A stretch of DNA of 64,000 nucleotides from Streptomyces sp. V1I1 (lineage in GTDB: Bacteria > Actinomycetota > Actinomycetes > Streptomycetales > Streptomycetaceae): positions 992,001 to 1,056,000 of the forward strand of contig NZ_JAUSZH010000001.1 of NCBI RefSeq assembly GCF_030817355.1, given 5' to 3'. Numbering within the stretch: position 1 is the first letter of the stretch; the number at the start of each line of letters is the position of its first letter. Position numbers and translations under genes: made by a program. Of this stretch, positions 26,512-34,311 are shown in pieces. Below the pieces are notes generated by a model. It ran no database searches and had not been told where the DNA came from. It saw only the letters and a list, made by a program, of their open reading frames with translations.

Positions 26512-27671
26512 GCGGCCCTGCGCGCGGCGGTCACCAGCAGGTCGGCCGCGCGGTCGATCTCGTCGGGGGTGGTCCAGCGGCCCAGCGACAGCCTCAGGGC
26601 CGCGAGGCTGCGGTCGTCGTCCAGACCCATTGCGCGAAGTACGGGCGAGGGCGTGTGGTCGCCGCTGTGGCAGGCCGAGCCGGTGGAGGTGGCGATCTCG
26701 GGGACGGCCGCGAGGAGTTCATGGCCCTGGACGCCGTCGATGCTGATGTTGAGGGTGTTGGGCAGGCGGCCATCGGCGGGGCCGTTGAGGTGGATCCGGC
26801 CGGGGAGCCGGGCGGCGAAGCCGGCGTGGAGGCGGTCGCGGAGCGCGGCGATGCGCCGGTCGCCGCCGTCGGCCAGCTCCTCGACGGCGAGTTGGGCGGC
26901 GGCGCCCAAGGCGACGCCGAGCGCGACGTTCTCGGTGCCGGCGCGCAGGCCGCGTTCCTGCCCGCCGCCGTAGACCAGCGGTTCGAGGGCGACTCCTGCG
27001 CGGATGTACAGGACGGCGATGCCCTTCGGTGCGTACATCTTGTGGCCGACGATCGTCAGCAGGTCGACGCCCAAGTCCCTTACGTTCAGGGGGATTTTCC
27101 CCGCCGCCTGGGCTGCGTCACAGTGGAAGAGTGCCCCGTGGGCGCGGGTGATGCGGGCCAGTTCGGCAATCGGCTGAAGCGCGCCGGTCTCGTTGTTGGC
27201 GGCCATGACCGAGACGAGGACGGTGCGCTCGGTGAGTGCGGCGGCCAGTGCCGCCGGGTCGACCAGGCCGTCGCCGTCGACGGGCAGGTAAGTCACCTCG
27301 GTGCCGTGCAGGCGCTCCAGCGCGCGACAGGTTTCCAGGACGGCCGGGTGCTCGGTGACCTGAGTGATCACATGCGGACGGTCGCTCTTGGCGGCGAGTA
27401 CGGCACCCCGGATGGCGAGGTTGTCGGCCTCGGATCCGGAGCCGGTGAACACGATCTCCTCGTCCGCCCCGATGAGCGTGGCGACCTGGGTACGGGCGCG
27501 GGCCAGAGCCGCCTTGGGCTGGGCCGCGTAGGCATGGGCGCTGGAGGGATTGCCGAACCAGTCCGCCAGATACGGCCGCATCGCCTCGGCCACCCGGGGG
27601 TCGATGGGGGTGGTGGCGTTGTAGTCCAGATAGACCGGTCCATCCTGCAGCCCGGTGTGCGCGGGGATCAT
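26508..27671 (-). CDS. Cysteine desulfurase (NifS/IscS family)
   Basis: 387 residues, PLP-dependent, releasing sulfur from cysteine as enzyme persulfide. Signatures: YLDYNATTPIDPRV at the N-terminus, TEHPAVLE, FHCDAAQAAGKIP, the PLP lysine in TIVGHKMYAPKG, and the active cysteine in STGSACHSGDH. Start ATG 27671 overlaps the stop of the ArsR-rhodanese gene by four bases. It is co-transcribed with a TusA-like carrier, so this unit makes and relays sulfane sulfur. Confidence 0.94.
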   Translation of the reverse strand: MIPAHTGLQDGPVYLDYNATTPIDPRVAEAMRPYLADWFGNPSSAHAYAAQPKAALARARTQVATLIGADEEIVFTGSGSEADNLAIRGAVLAAKSDRPHVITQVTEHPAVLETCRALERLHGTEVTYLPVDGDGLVDPAALAAALTERTVLVSVMAANNETGALQPIAELARITRAHGALFHCDAAQAAGKIPLNVRDLGVDLLTIVGHKMYAPKGIAVLYIRAGVALEPLVYGGGQERGLRAGTENVALGVALGAAAQLAVEELADGGDRRIAALRDRLHAGFAARLPGRIHLNGPADGRLPNTLNISIDGVQGHELLAAVPEIATSTGSACHSGDHTPSPVLRAMGLDDDRSLAALRLSLGRWTTPDEIDRAADLLVTAARRAA

Positions 27672-28336
27672 GCGGTCCCGCTGTCCACGGGCAGCTCGGC
27701 CAGCCGCCACTCCAGCATCCCGTCGCTCAGCCGGACCGCCTTACGGCCCCGCTCGTGCAGCAGCCGTACAGCGTCGTACGCGAGGACGCAGTAGGCGCCC
27801 CGGCAGTAGGCGACCACCTCGGCATCGTCCGGCAACTCGGCGATCCGCTCGGCGAGTTCCTCGACCGGAATGGAGAGCGCGCCGGGGATGTGCCCTGCGG
27901 CGTACTCCTCGGCCGGGCGAACATCGAGGACGACGACTTCACCCGCCTGCGCCCGGGCCAGCAGCTCCTCCCGGCCGACCTCCTCCGCCTCACCCGCGTC
28001 GCCGAGGTAGGCGGTGCGCGCGGCCTCGACGCCCGCCTGGTGGGTCTGGGCGACCTGGCGCAGCAGCGCGTACAGGGCGGTGACGTCGTCTCCTGCCAGC
28101 CGGTAGTGGATGCGTACGCCGTCGCGGCGGGTGGCCACGAGTCCTGTCTGTTTGAGGGTCTGCAGATGGGCGGATGCGGTGGTCAGGTTCAGCCCCGCGG
28201 CCTTCGCAAGTGCGTCGACGGTGCGCTCGCCCTGTGCGAGCAGATCGAGCAGTTCCAGACGCTTTCCGCTGGCCAGAGCCTTACCGGTGTGAGCGAAGGC
28301 GTCGTACAGCGCCGACTTGCGGGTGGCATCTCCCAT
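27668..28336 (-). CDS. ArsR-type repressor fused to a rhodanese domain
   Basis: 222 residues. Residues about 10-95 are an ArsR winged helix (LELLDLLAQGERTVDALAKA, LNLTTASAHLQTLKQTGLV). Residues about 115-215 are a rhodanese domain (VVLDVRPAEEYAAGHIPGA) with active Cys in AYCRGAYCVLAYD. Such fusions sense sulfane sulfur by persulfidation. GGAGG lies 5 nt before ATG 28336; the ATG at 28348 would put that site inside the gene. A perfect TATAAT sits upstream. It probably represses both divergent arms. Confidence 0.92.
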   Translation of the reverse strand: MGDATRKSALYDAFAHTGKALASGKRLELLDLLAQGERTVDALAKAAGLNLTTASAHLQTLKQTGLVATRRDGVRIHYRLAGDDVTALYALLRQVAQTHQAGVEAARTAYLGDAGEAEEVGREELLARAQAGEVVVLDVRPAEEYAAGHIPGALSIPVEELAERIAELPDDAEVVAYCRGAYCVLAYDAVRLLHERGRKAVRLSDGMLEWRLAELPVDSGTA

Positions 28337-28361
28337 GGCATCCTCCATAGATCCATGGAAT

Positions 28362-28390
28362 ATTATATCTGTAGGCAGGTGCTGTGACCA
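28362..28390 (-). promoter_or_regulatory. Promoter of the ArsR-rhodanese operon
   Basis: A consensus TATAAT (28367-28362) follows TGGTCA (28390-28385) at 17 nt. The surrounding 28351-28372 is an AT-rich island in very GC-rich DNA, with outer AGAT/ATCT symmetry, the kind of site ArsR proteins bind. Confidence 0.6.
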
Positions 28391-28424
28391 CTCAGCCCCT
28401 ACCGAATGACACCTGGAGGACCTG

Positions 28425-29789
28425 ATGGGCTTCGCCGACGATCACCTGATACCACTGGTCGATGAGGGGCTGGGCAACAGCGCCTACCTCGTCGACCTCG
28501 GCGACGGCCGAGCCCTGGCCGTGGACGCGAGCCGGGACCTGCGCGCCCTGCGCACCGCCGCCGAGCGGCGCGGTCTGACGGTCGCCTTCGCCGCCGACAC
28601 CCACCTGCACGCCGACTTCCTCACCGGCGCACTCCAGCTCGCAGCCGACGACGGCGCCACCGTGCTGGCCTCCGCCGCCGGACGCCGCGCCTTCCCGCAC
28701 ACCGCGCTCGCCGACGGCGACGAGACCGACCTGGGCGGGCTGACATTGCGAGCGCTGGCCACCCCCGGCCACACCGACGAGCACCTGTCCTTCCTCCTCC
28801 TGGACGGCTCACGCGACTTGGGCGTGTTCACCGGCGGCTCATTGATCGTCGGCTCGGCAGCGCGTACGGACCTGCTCGGCGCCGACCGCGCGGAGGAACT
28901 GGCCCGCGCCCAGTACCGCTCGCTGAAGCGGCTCGCCGAACTGCCGGACACAGTGGCCGTATGGCCCACCCACGGTGCCGGGTCCTTCTGCTCCGCCCCG
29001 CCCGGTGCCGAGCGCACCACCACCATCGGCGCCCAGAAGCAGGCCAACCCGCTGCTCGCCGCGCCCGACGAGGACACCTTCGTACGGCAGTTGCTCGGCA
29101 GCCTCGGCACCTACCCCGCGTACTTCGACCGGCTCGGCGAGATCAACCGACGCGGACCCGGCGTCCTCACCGCCGCGCCCGGCCTTGCCTCACTTACGGT
29201 GACAGAGGTGCGGGCGCTGCTCAGGCAGGGCGCGCAGCTCGTCGACGTACGACCCGTGGTGGACTTCGCAGGCGGCCATATCCCCGGCGCCGTCTCCATC
29301 CCGCTCCGCGACCAGTTCGCCACCTGGCTGGGCTGGCTGCTGCCAGACGACTCCCCCATCGTCTTCCTCGCCGGACCTGAGCAGGATCTCGCCGAAGTCA
29401 CATGGCAGGCACTGAAGATCGGATACGAGCGACTGGCCGGGTATCTCGACGGCGGCATGGCTGCCTGGATCTCTGACGGCGGGCCGCAGCAGGCCATAGA
29501 GCTACTCACCGCCGACCGCATCGTCGGCCGTCCGGTCCTCGACATCCGGCAGAGGGCCGAGCACACCGCAGGGCACATCGCTGACGCGGTTCACGTGGAA
29601 CTCGGTGACCTTGCCGCCCGTACCGATGAAGCACCGAACGGTGCTGTGGTCGCGTGCGGCCACGGTGAACGCGCCATGACCGCCGCCAGCCTGCTCCAGC
29701 GCGCCGGACATCAAGGGCTCGCGGTCCTCGACGGCGGACCGGGCGACTGGTCCGAGGCCACCGGCAGCCCCCTGGAGAAGACCGCGTGA
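28425..29789 (+). CDS. MBL-fold persulfide dioxygenase-like protein with two rhodaneses
   Basis: 454 residues. N-terminal metallo-beta-lactamase domain with the motif THLHADF and GHTDEHLSFLL; middle rhodanese domain (LVDVRPVVDFAGGHIPGA) lacking the active Cys (loop FLAGPEQ); C-terminal rhodanese (LDIRQRAEHTAGHI) with Cys in VACGHGERAMT. The layout matches CstB-type enzymes that oxidise persulfides and transfer the sulfur. GGAGG lies upstream of the ATG. It is divergent from the ArsR-rhodanese regulator and overlaps the MFS gene downstream by GTGA. Confidence 0.9.
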   Translation: MGFADDHLIPLVDEGLGNSAYLVDLGDGRALAVDASRDLRALRTAAERRGLTVAFAADTHLHADFLTGALQLAADDGATVLASAAGRRAFPHTALADGDETDLGGLTLRALATPGHTDEHLSFLLLDGSRDLGVFTGGSLIVGSAARTDLLGADRAEELARAQYRSLKRLAELPDTVAVWPTHGAGSFCSAPPGAERTTTIGAQKQANPLLAAPDEDTFVRQLLGSLGTYPAYFDRLGEINRRGPGVLTAAPGLASLTVTEVRALLRQGAQLVDVRPVVDFAGGHIPGAVSIPLRDQFATWLGWLLPDDSPIVFLAGPEQDLAEVTWQALKIGYERLAGYLDGGMAAWISDGGPQQAIELLTADRIVGRPVLDIRQRAEHTAGHIADAVHVELGDLAARTDEAPNGAVVACGHGERAMTAASLLQRAGHQGLAVLDGGPGDWSEATGSPLEKTA

Positions 29790-31048
29790 CCGCCCATGCC
29801 ACCGGCGGGATCAGCTCCGGCATACGGCTCGGACTACGCGCCAACCTCGCCCAGTTCAGCCTGCTCGTCGCGGTCAACGCCCTGGTCGGCGGCATGCTCG
29901 GCCAAGAGCGCACGGTCCTGCCACTGCTCGCCGACCAGGTCTTCGGTCTCGCCGCATACACCTCCGCGCTGACCTACATCCTGGCATTCGGCACCACCAA
30001 GGCGATCACGAACTTCTTCGCCGGCACTCTCTCCGACCGCTACGGCCGCAAACCTGTCCTGATCGCGGGCTGGCTCCTCGCACTCCCTGTACCGGCCATG
30101 CTGGCCTGGGGCCCCTCCTGGGGCTGGATCGTCGGCGCCAACATCCTGCTCGGCATCTCCCAGGGCCTGGCCTGGTCCACCACCGTCATCATGAAGATCG
30201 ACCTGGCCGGACCCGAGCGCCGCGGCCTGGCGATGGGCTTCAACGAAGCCGCCGGATACGGCGCGGTCGCCGCCACCGCCATGGCCACCGGCGCCATCGC
30301 CGCCCACGCCGGACTGCGCCCCGAACCCTTCTTCCTCGGCGCCGCCTACGCAGCACTGGGCCTGGGACTGTCCGTCTTCGTCGTCCGCGAGACCCGCGGT
30401 CACGCCCTGGCCGAAGCAGCGCTCCACCCACAGCAGACCGTCGCTGAAACCGAGTTGAGCACCGGACAGATTGCCTGGCGTACCAGCTTCACCGACAAGG
30501 CCCTGTCCGCCGCCAGCCAGGCGGGCATGGTCAACAACCTCAATGACGCCCTCGCCTGGGGCATCTTCCCGCTGCTCTTCGCCGCCCACGGCCTGTCCAT
30601 CGCGCAGATCGGCGTGCTTGCCGCGCTCTACCCGGCCGTCTGGGGCGCGGGCCAGCTGCTCACCGGCTGGTGGTCCGACCACATCGGCCGCAAACACCTC
30701 ATCACCACCGGGATGCTGCTGCAGGCCGCCGCCATCGCCGTCGTCGCCGCCGGCACCTCCTTCGGTGTCTGGGCGACCGCCCAGGTCCTCCTCGGTATCG
30801 GCACCGCCCTGGTCTACCCCACCCTGCTCGCCGTCATCGGCGACATCGCCCACCCCGCCTGGCGCGCCCGCGCCGTCGGCGTCTACCGGCTCTGGCGCGA
30901 CGGCGGCTTCGCCGTCGGCGCCCTCCTCGCCGGAGCCCTCGCCGACATCTACAGCCTGACCACCGCGATCTGGGCCATCGCCGCGCTCACCGCCGCATCA
31001 GGGCTCCTCGTGGCGGTGCGCATGTACGAAACGCACCCACGCAATTGA
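29786..31048 (+). CDS. MFS permease of the sulfur module
   Basis: 420 residues, 12 helices. MFS loops GTLSDRYGRKP and GWWSDHIGRKH both present. The GTG start overlaps the preceding stop. Coupled to the persulfide dioxygenase-like gene, it may export a sulfur oxyanion or import a sulfur compound; the substrate is not visible. Transcription probably ends at the 11-bp hairpin at 31083-31119. Confidence 0.88.
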   Translation: MTAHATGGISSGIRLGLRANLAQFSLLVAVNALVGGMLGQERTVLPLLADQVFGLAAYTSALTYILAFGTTKAITNFFAGTLSDRYGRKPVLIAGWLLALPVPAMLAWGPSWGWIVGANILLGISQGLAWSTTVIMKIDLAGPERRGLAMGFNEAAGYGAVAATAMATGAIAAHAGLRPEPFFLGAAYAALGLGLSVFVVRETRGHALAEAALHPQQTVAETELSTGQIAWRTSFTDKALSAASQAGMVNNLNDALAWGIFPLLFAAHGLSIAQIGVLAALYPAVWGAGQLLTGWWSDHIGRKHLITTGMLLQAAAIAVVAAGTSFGVWATAQVLLGIGTALVYPTLLAVIGDIAHPAWRARAVGVYRLWRDGGFAVGALLAGALADIYSLTTAIWAIAALTAASGLLVAVRMYETHPRN

Positions 31049-31082
31049 GCCACCACGTGCCCGGATGTCGCCGACTGGATTT

Positions 31083-31119
31083 TGCTCGGCCCGGCACTGC
31101 ACCAGTGACGGGCCGAGCA
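31083..31119 (+). terminator. Terminator after sulfur-module MFS gene
   Basis: Perfect 11-bp stem TGCTCGGCCCG / CGGGCCGAGCA with a 15-nt loop, 35 nt after the stop codon. Confidence 0.75.
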
Positions 31120-31234
31120 CCTACCGGCAGCCAGGGTGCCCGAGTGGCCCGGTGAGCGGGACCGGGAAGGACATTGGCGTTCTTCCCGGTCCGGGTGGAG
31201 AGTGAAGAGGAAGCCTCCCGGGAGGTGAGCCACG

Positions 31235-31498
31235 GTGATGTACTGGGATGGCGGTGGCTGGGTCTGGATGGCCCTGATGCCCGTGCTGTGGATCGCGTTG
31301 ATCGGCCTTGTGGTGTGGGCGGTAGTCCGCCTCACGCAGCACTCTGCCGGTCGCCACGACGGCATGGGCCCCTGGCTGCCTCAGAAGGAGACGCCGGAGG
31401 AGATCCTCGACCGCCGCTTTGCCTCCGGCGAGATCGACGCGGACACCTACTCCGAGGCGCGCAAACGCCTCGCCGCCCACCGGCCGAGGCCCCAGTGA
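31235..31498 (+). CDS. SHOCT-domain small membrane protein
   Basis: 87 residues: one Trp-rich helix (WVWMALMPVLWIALIGLVVWAVV), a His-containing linker, and a C-terminal SHOCT motif (TPEEILDRRFASGEIDADTYSEARKRL). GGAGGTGA sits upstream of GTG 31235 (ATG at 31238 is also possible). It overlaps the next reading frame by GTGA. Such proteins often accompany metal or sulfur export genes; function unknown. Confidence 0.85.
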   Translation: MMYWDGGGWVWMALMPVLWIALIGLVVWAVVRLTQHSAGRHDGMGPWLPQKETPEEILDRRFASGEIDADTYSEARKRLAAHRPRPQ

Positions 31499-31695
31499 CC
31501 AGGCTGCCTGGCCGCTGGCTGCCCCTGACCGTGCTCGTCGCTGCGGTGGCCATGCTCATCGCCTCGATCGTGTGGGTCGCGGGCAGCGACTTCGGTCGGC
31601 CCGGCCGCGGCTGGACGGCCAGCGCGCGTGACTCGCGGGCTCGGTCGAGGCTGCGGTCGACGATGCGGAACCGGGTGCCGTACGCGCGTAGCTGA
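31495..31695 (+). CDS. Small membrane protein, probably truncated
   Basis: 66 residues starting at GTG in a GTGA overlap with the SHOCT gene. The first 35 residues make a good transmembrane helix (LPLTVLVAAVAMLIASIVWV) followed by GSDFGRPGRGW. From about 31608 the frame runs antisense through an oxygenase fragment and becomes Arg/Ser-rich, so the native C-terminus has probably been lost at a recombination junction. Confidence 0.5.
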   Translation: MTRLPGRWLPLTVLVAAVAMLIASIVWVAGSDFGRPGRGWTASARDSRARSRLRSTMRNRVPYARS

Positions 31696-31750
31696 GCCGT
31701 GAGGGCCAGTCCCGTCCGGCCCGCGCCCACCACGACATCCAGCGGTACCG
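31608..31750 (-). pseudogene. N-terminal fragment of FAD-dependent oxygenase
   Basis: The minus strand encodes LDVVVGAGRTGLALTAQL, the FAD-binding Rossmann motif, then FRIVDRSLDRARESRALAVQPR, the usual second strand and Arg-containing loop of PheA/TfdB/MhpA-type hydroxylases. The match stops abruptly at about 31608, where the plus-strand membrane gene begins. Only about 47 residues of a roughly 500-residue enzyme remain. Confidence 0.7.
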
Positions 31751-31871
31751 CCGTGGACCCACCGTAGTCCGGCGTCAGCGACCAGACAGCCTCGACGACC
31801 GCACGCGCCAGGGCGGCGCTGCGACAGGCCAAGGAAGGGATAGATGAGCCGACCGCGCTTTCGTACCACGG

Positions 31872-32582
31872 TCAGCAGCAGTCGCAGCCCGGCCGGCAAC
31901 CGCAGGCATCGGCCTCTTCACGCCTGGCGGGCGTCACTGTCGCCGCGGGTGCGCAGCAGCCCTTGCCCTGCCAGGCGTCTCGGCCTTCCTTGACCGCAAC
32001 AGCTGCGATGACCAGCGCGGCGATCGGGTCGGCCCAGGACCAGCCCAGCGTGGCATTGGCGACCAGGCCGACCAGCAGGACGGCCGACAGGTAGGTACAC
32101 AGCAGGGTCTGCTTCGAGTCCGCGACCGCAGAGGCCGAGCCGAGTTCTCGCCCCGCCCTGCGCTGCGCGGCGGACAGGAAGGGCATCACCGCGAGCGACA
32201 GGGCGGCGAGCACGATGCCGGGGATCGAGCGATCCGCTTCACCTGTACCGGTCAGCGCCCGTACGGCGTCCACGGACACGTATGCGGCGAGCGCGAAGAA
32301 GGAGATGGCGATGATCCGCAGGGTGATGTGCTCGCGCGACTCGCGCACCGCGTGGTCGCGGGCGGAGAACTGCCAGGCCACCGCTGTGGCGGAGGAGACC
32401 TCGATGACCGAGTCCAGGCCGAAGCCGACGAGGGCCGTGGACGAAGCGATGGTGCCCGCCGTGATCGCGACGACCGCCTCGATCACGTTGTACGCGATAG
32501 TTGCCGCGACCAGCATGCGTATCCGGCGGGCCAGCACGTCCCGCCGGGCCGGGGACGGACCGAGGGATATCCCGGCCGCCAT
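31872..32582 (-). CDS. Cation diffusion facilitator with Cys-rich tail
   Basis: 236 residues, about six helices. The CDF pattern appears as ALVGFGLDSVIEVSSATAVAW and later SKQTLLCTYLSAVLL and WADPIAALVIAAVAV. The C-terminal cytoplasmic tail is Cys-rich (GKGCCAPA, DACGCRPGCDCC). It shares one base (TGATG) with the cmtR stop, so it is the regulated efflux partner of a Cd/Pb sensor. Export of Cd(II), Pb(II) or Zn(II) is likely. Confidence 0.9.
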   Translation of the reverse strand: MAAGISLGPSPARRDVLARRIRMLVAATIAYNVIEAVVAITAGTIASSTALVGFGLDSVIEVSSATAVAWQFSARDHAVRESREHITLRIIAISFFALAAYVSVDAVRALTGTGEADRSIPGIVLAALSLAVMPFLSAAQRRAGRELGSASAVADSKQTLLCTYLSAVLLVGLVANATLGWSWADPIAALVIAAVAVKEGRDAWQGKGCCAPAATVTPARREEADACGCRPGCDCC

Positions 32583-32917
32583 CAGCAGCAGCCCTTCTCG
32601 GCGGCGTCCGGGCAGGTGCGGTCGGCCTCGACGGCCAGCATGGCGCTGCGCAGGTCGTCGAGGGCATGTCCCAGCCGGGGGTCGGCCAGTTCGTACCGGG
32701 TACGCCGTCCCACAGGCACGGCGACGACCAGGCCGCAGTCCCGGAGGCAGGCGAGATGGTTCGACAACCGGGTCCGGGAGATCCCCAACAGCTCAGCCAG
32801 ATCAGACGGATGGGCCGGCGCCTCGCGCAGGGCGAGCAGCAACCGGCAGCGAATCGGATCGGCGAGCGCACGGCCGAAGCGGGCCAGTAGCTCAACCTCG
32901 GGAGCAAGAGTCAGCAC
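32582..32917 (-). CDS. cmtR: CmtR-type Cd(II)/Pb(II)-sensing ArsR repressor
   Basis: 111 residues. With start GTG 32917 the metal ligands fall at C57 and C61 (HLACLRDCGLV) and C102 (RTCPD), the same numbering as mycobacterial CmtR; this supports the chosen start over the TTG at 32932. An extra C-terminal GCC is present. Winged-helix recognition segment: LGISRTRLSNHLACL. It is coupled to the CDF exporter downstream. It is expected to release DNA when Cd(II) or Pb(II) binds. Confidence 0.88.
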   Translation of the reverse strand: MLTLAPEVELLARFGRALADPIRCRLLLALREAPAHPSDLAELLGISRTRLSNHLACLRDCGLVVAVPVGRRTRYELADPRLGHALDDLRSAMLAVEADRTCPDAAEKGCC

Positions 32918-32943
32918 ACACTGACCGTACAAGCCTACGTGAA

Positions 32944-32959
32944 TTCAGGCAATCCTGAA
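32944..32959. promoter_or_regulatory. Palindrome upstream of cmtR
   Basis: Perfect dyad TTCAGG-CAAT-CCTGAA, 27 nt upstream of the cmtR start, in a locally AT-richer stretch. Candidate operator for CmtR autoregulation; no direct support beyond position and symmetry. Confidence 0.45.
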
Positions 32960-33019
32960 CCCTGGCACGGCTCCTCAACGACGACGGCGGAGCGGGACGG
33001 CGGCTGCGGGCCGTCGGTG

Positions 33020-33541
33020 TCAGCGGTTGCGTGGGGCGACGAGGCCGGATTCGTAGGCGAGGACCACGAGTTGGGCGCGGTCGCGGGCGTGGAGCTTGGC
33101 CATGGCCCGGTTGATGTGAGTTTTCGCGGTCAGTGGGCTGATCACCATGTGGTCGGCGATCTGGTCGTTGGACAGGCCCTCTGCGACCAGGACGACGGCC
33201 TCGCGTTCGCGGTTGGTGAGTTCTTCGAGCCCCGCGTCGGCGCCTGTGTGGAGCGGCTGGGTGACGTACCGGTTGATCAGTTTGCGGGTGATCGACGGTG
33301 CGAGCAGGGCGTCGCCCCGGGCGGCGACGCGTACGGCGTGCAGGAGGTCTTCCGGCACGATGTCTTTGACGAGGAATCCGGCGGCGCCGGCCCGCAGCGC
33401 GTTGAAGACGTACTCATCGAAGTCGTAGTTGGTCAGGATGACGACGTGCACCTGGGCCAGGGCCGGGTCGGCGGCAATGCGCCGGGTCGCCTCGATGCCG
33501 TCGACGACCGGCATCTGGATGTCGATGAGCGCGAGTCGCCG
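33020..33541 (-). pseudogene. NarL-type response regulator lacking its N-terminus
   Basis: From about 33541 the frame reads LALIDIQMPVVDGIEATRRI (the phosphoacceptor Asp region), ILTNYDFDEYVFNALRAGAAGFLVKD, then a LuxR-type HTH (LTNREREAVVLVAEGLSNDQIADHMVISPLTAKTHINR). The first 50 or so residues of the receiver domain, including the acidic pair, are missing. The upstream sequence belongs to an unrelated plus-strand fragment. No kinase gene accompanies it. Confidence 0.82.
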
Positions 33542-33814
33542 ATCGCCTTCACCTCGACGACGGCGCCCGCTCCCGCGCCGTGATCTTCTGCCAACCGCCG
33601 CACACCGTGTACCAGTGGGGGGCCGCGCGACCTGTGGGCGGAGGTGGAGACGGAACTCAGGCACTGGCACACGCACGAACGTCCCGCCTTCGAAGATCTT
33701 GGATTGGCTGTGCACCACCAAGGGAGTCGGGCAGTCAACCACAGTGAAATTACGGACACTTGGGGCCTTTGGTTCGTACCCTCAAGATTGGAACCGGCAG
33801 CAGGATCAAATTAG
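33541..33814 (+). pseudogene. C-terminal remnant of a methyltransferase-like protein
   Basis: The plus strand encodes LHLDDGARSRAVIF and HTVYQWG, then, after a run of six G (33616-33621), a change of frame to RDLWAEVETELRHWHTHERP, FEDLGLAVHHQGS and WGLWFVPSRLEP before TAG at 33812. Deleting one G joins the two. The tail resembles the C-terminus of actinomycete PIMT-like methyltransferases found with ATP-grasp peptide maturases. It abuts the truncated response regulator head-on. Confidence 0.4.
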
Positions 33815-33934
33815 CCGTATGCGTACAAATATGGACGTCCCGGCTTCCCCCGTTTCCCGGCCGTCGCCAGCCCTTCGACGATGCACCAACGGGCTGGGTA
33901 GGGTCGAGTGACACCGAGTGGGAGAGGTAGTTGT

Positions 33935-34261
33935 ATGGCCAGCGAGATCGTGATCGCGCAGACCACCATCGACAACGCGGAGCGGGCGAAGGGGCTGGCA
34001 CGGGGCGCCGTCGAGAGCCAGTTGGCGGCGTGTGCCCACATCGACGCCCCCTTCAGCGCGGTCTACCGCTGGAAGGGCGCCATCGAAACGGCACAGGAGT
34101 GGCGGATCTCGTACAAGACGACCCTTGATCGTCTTCCGGCACTGCAGGCGTGGGTAGCGGGCGAGCACCCCTACGATGTTCCCGAGTGGATCACGCTGCC
34201 AGTTACGGGCGGGTCCGACGCGTACCTGTCTTGGGTGGTCGAGGAGACTCACCCGCAGTAG
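33935..34261 (+). CDS. cutA: CutA1 divalent-cation tolerance protein
   Basis: 108 residues, full length for this trimeric cytoplasmic family. Signatures: IVIAQTTIDNAERAKGLARGAVESQLAACAHI near the N-terminus, SVYRWKG-like AVYRWKGAIE, and the C-terminal YDVPEWITLPVTGGSDAYLSWV. GAGAGG lies 7 nt before ATG 33935. It sits at the edge of the metal region; the family is linked to copper tolerance although its mechanism is unsettled. Confidence 0.93.
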   Translation: MASEIVIAQTTIDNAERAKGLARGAVESQLAACAHIDAPFSAVYRWKGAIETAQEWRISYKTTLDRLPALQAWVAGEHPYDVPEWITLPVTGGSDAYLSWVVEETHPQ

Positions 34262-34311
34262 GACACGCCACCCGGCGCCTCACCGTCACCGAACCTGCGC
34301 GCCGCGATGGC

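Noticed and set aside
27290..27400. Possible frameshift in the cysteine desulfurase
   Set aside because: The frame and all motifs from the N-terminus to the active Cys are continuous.
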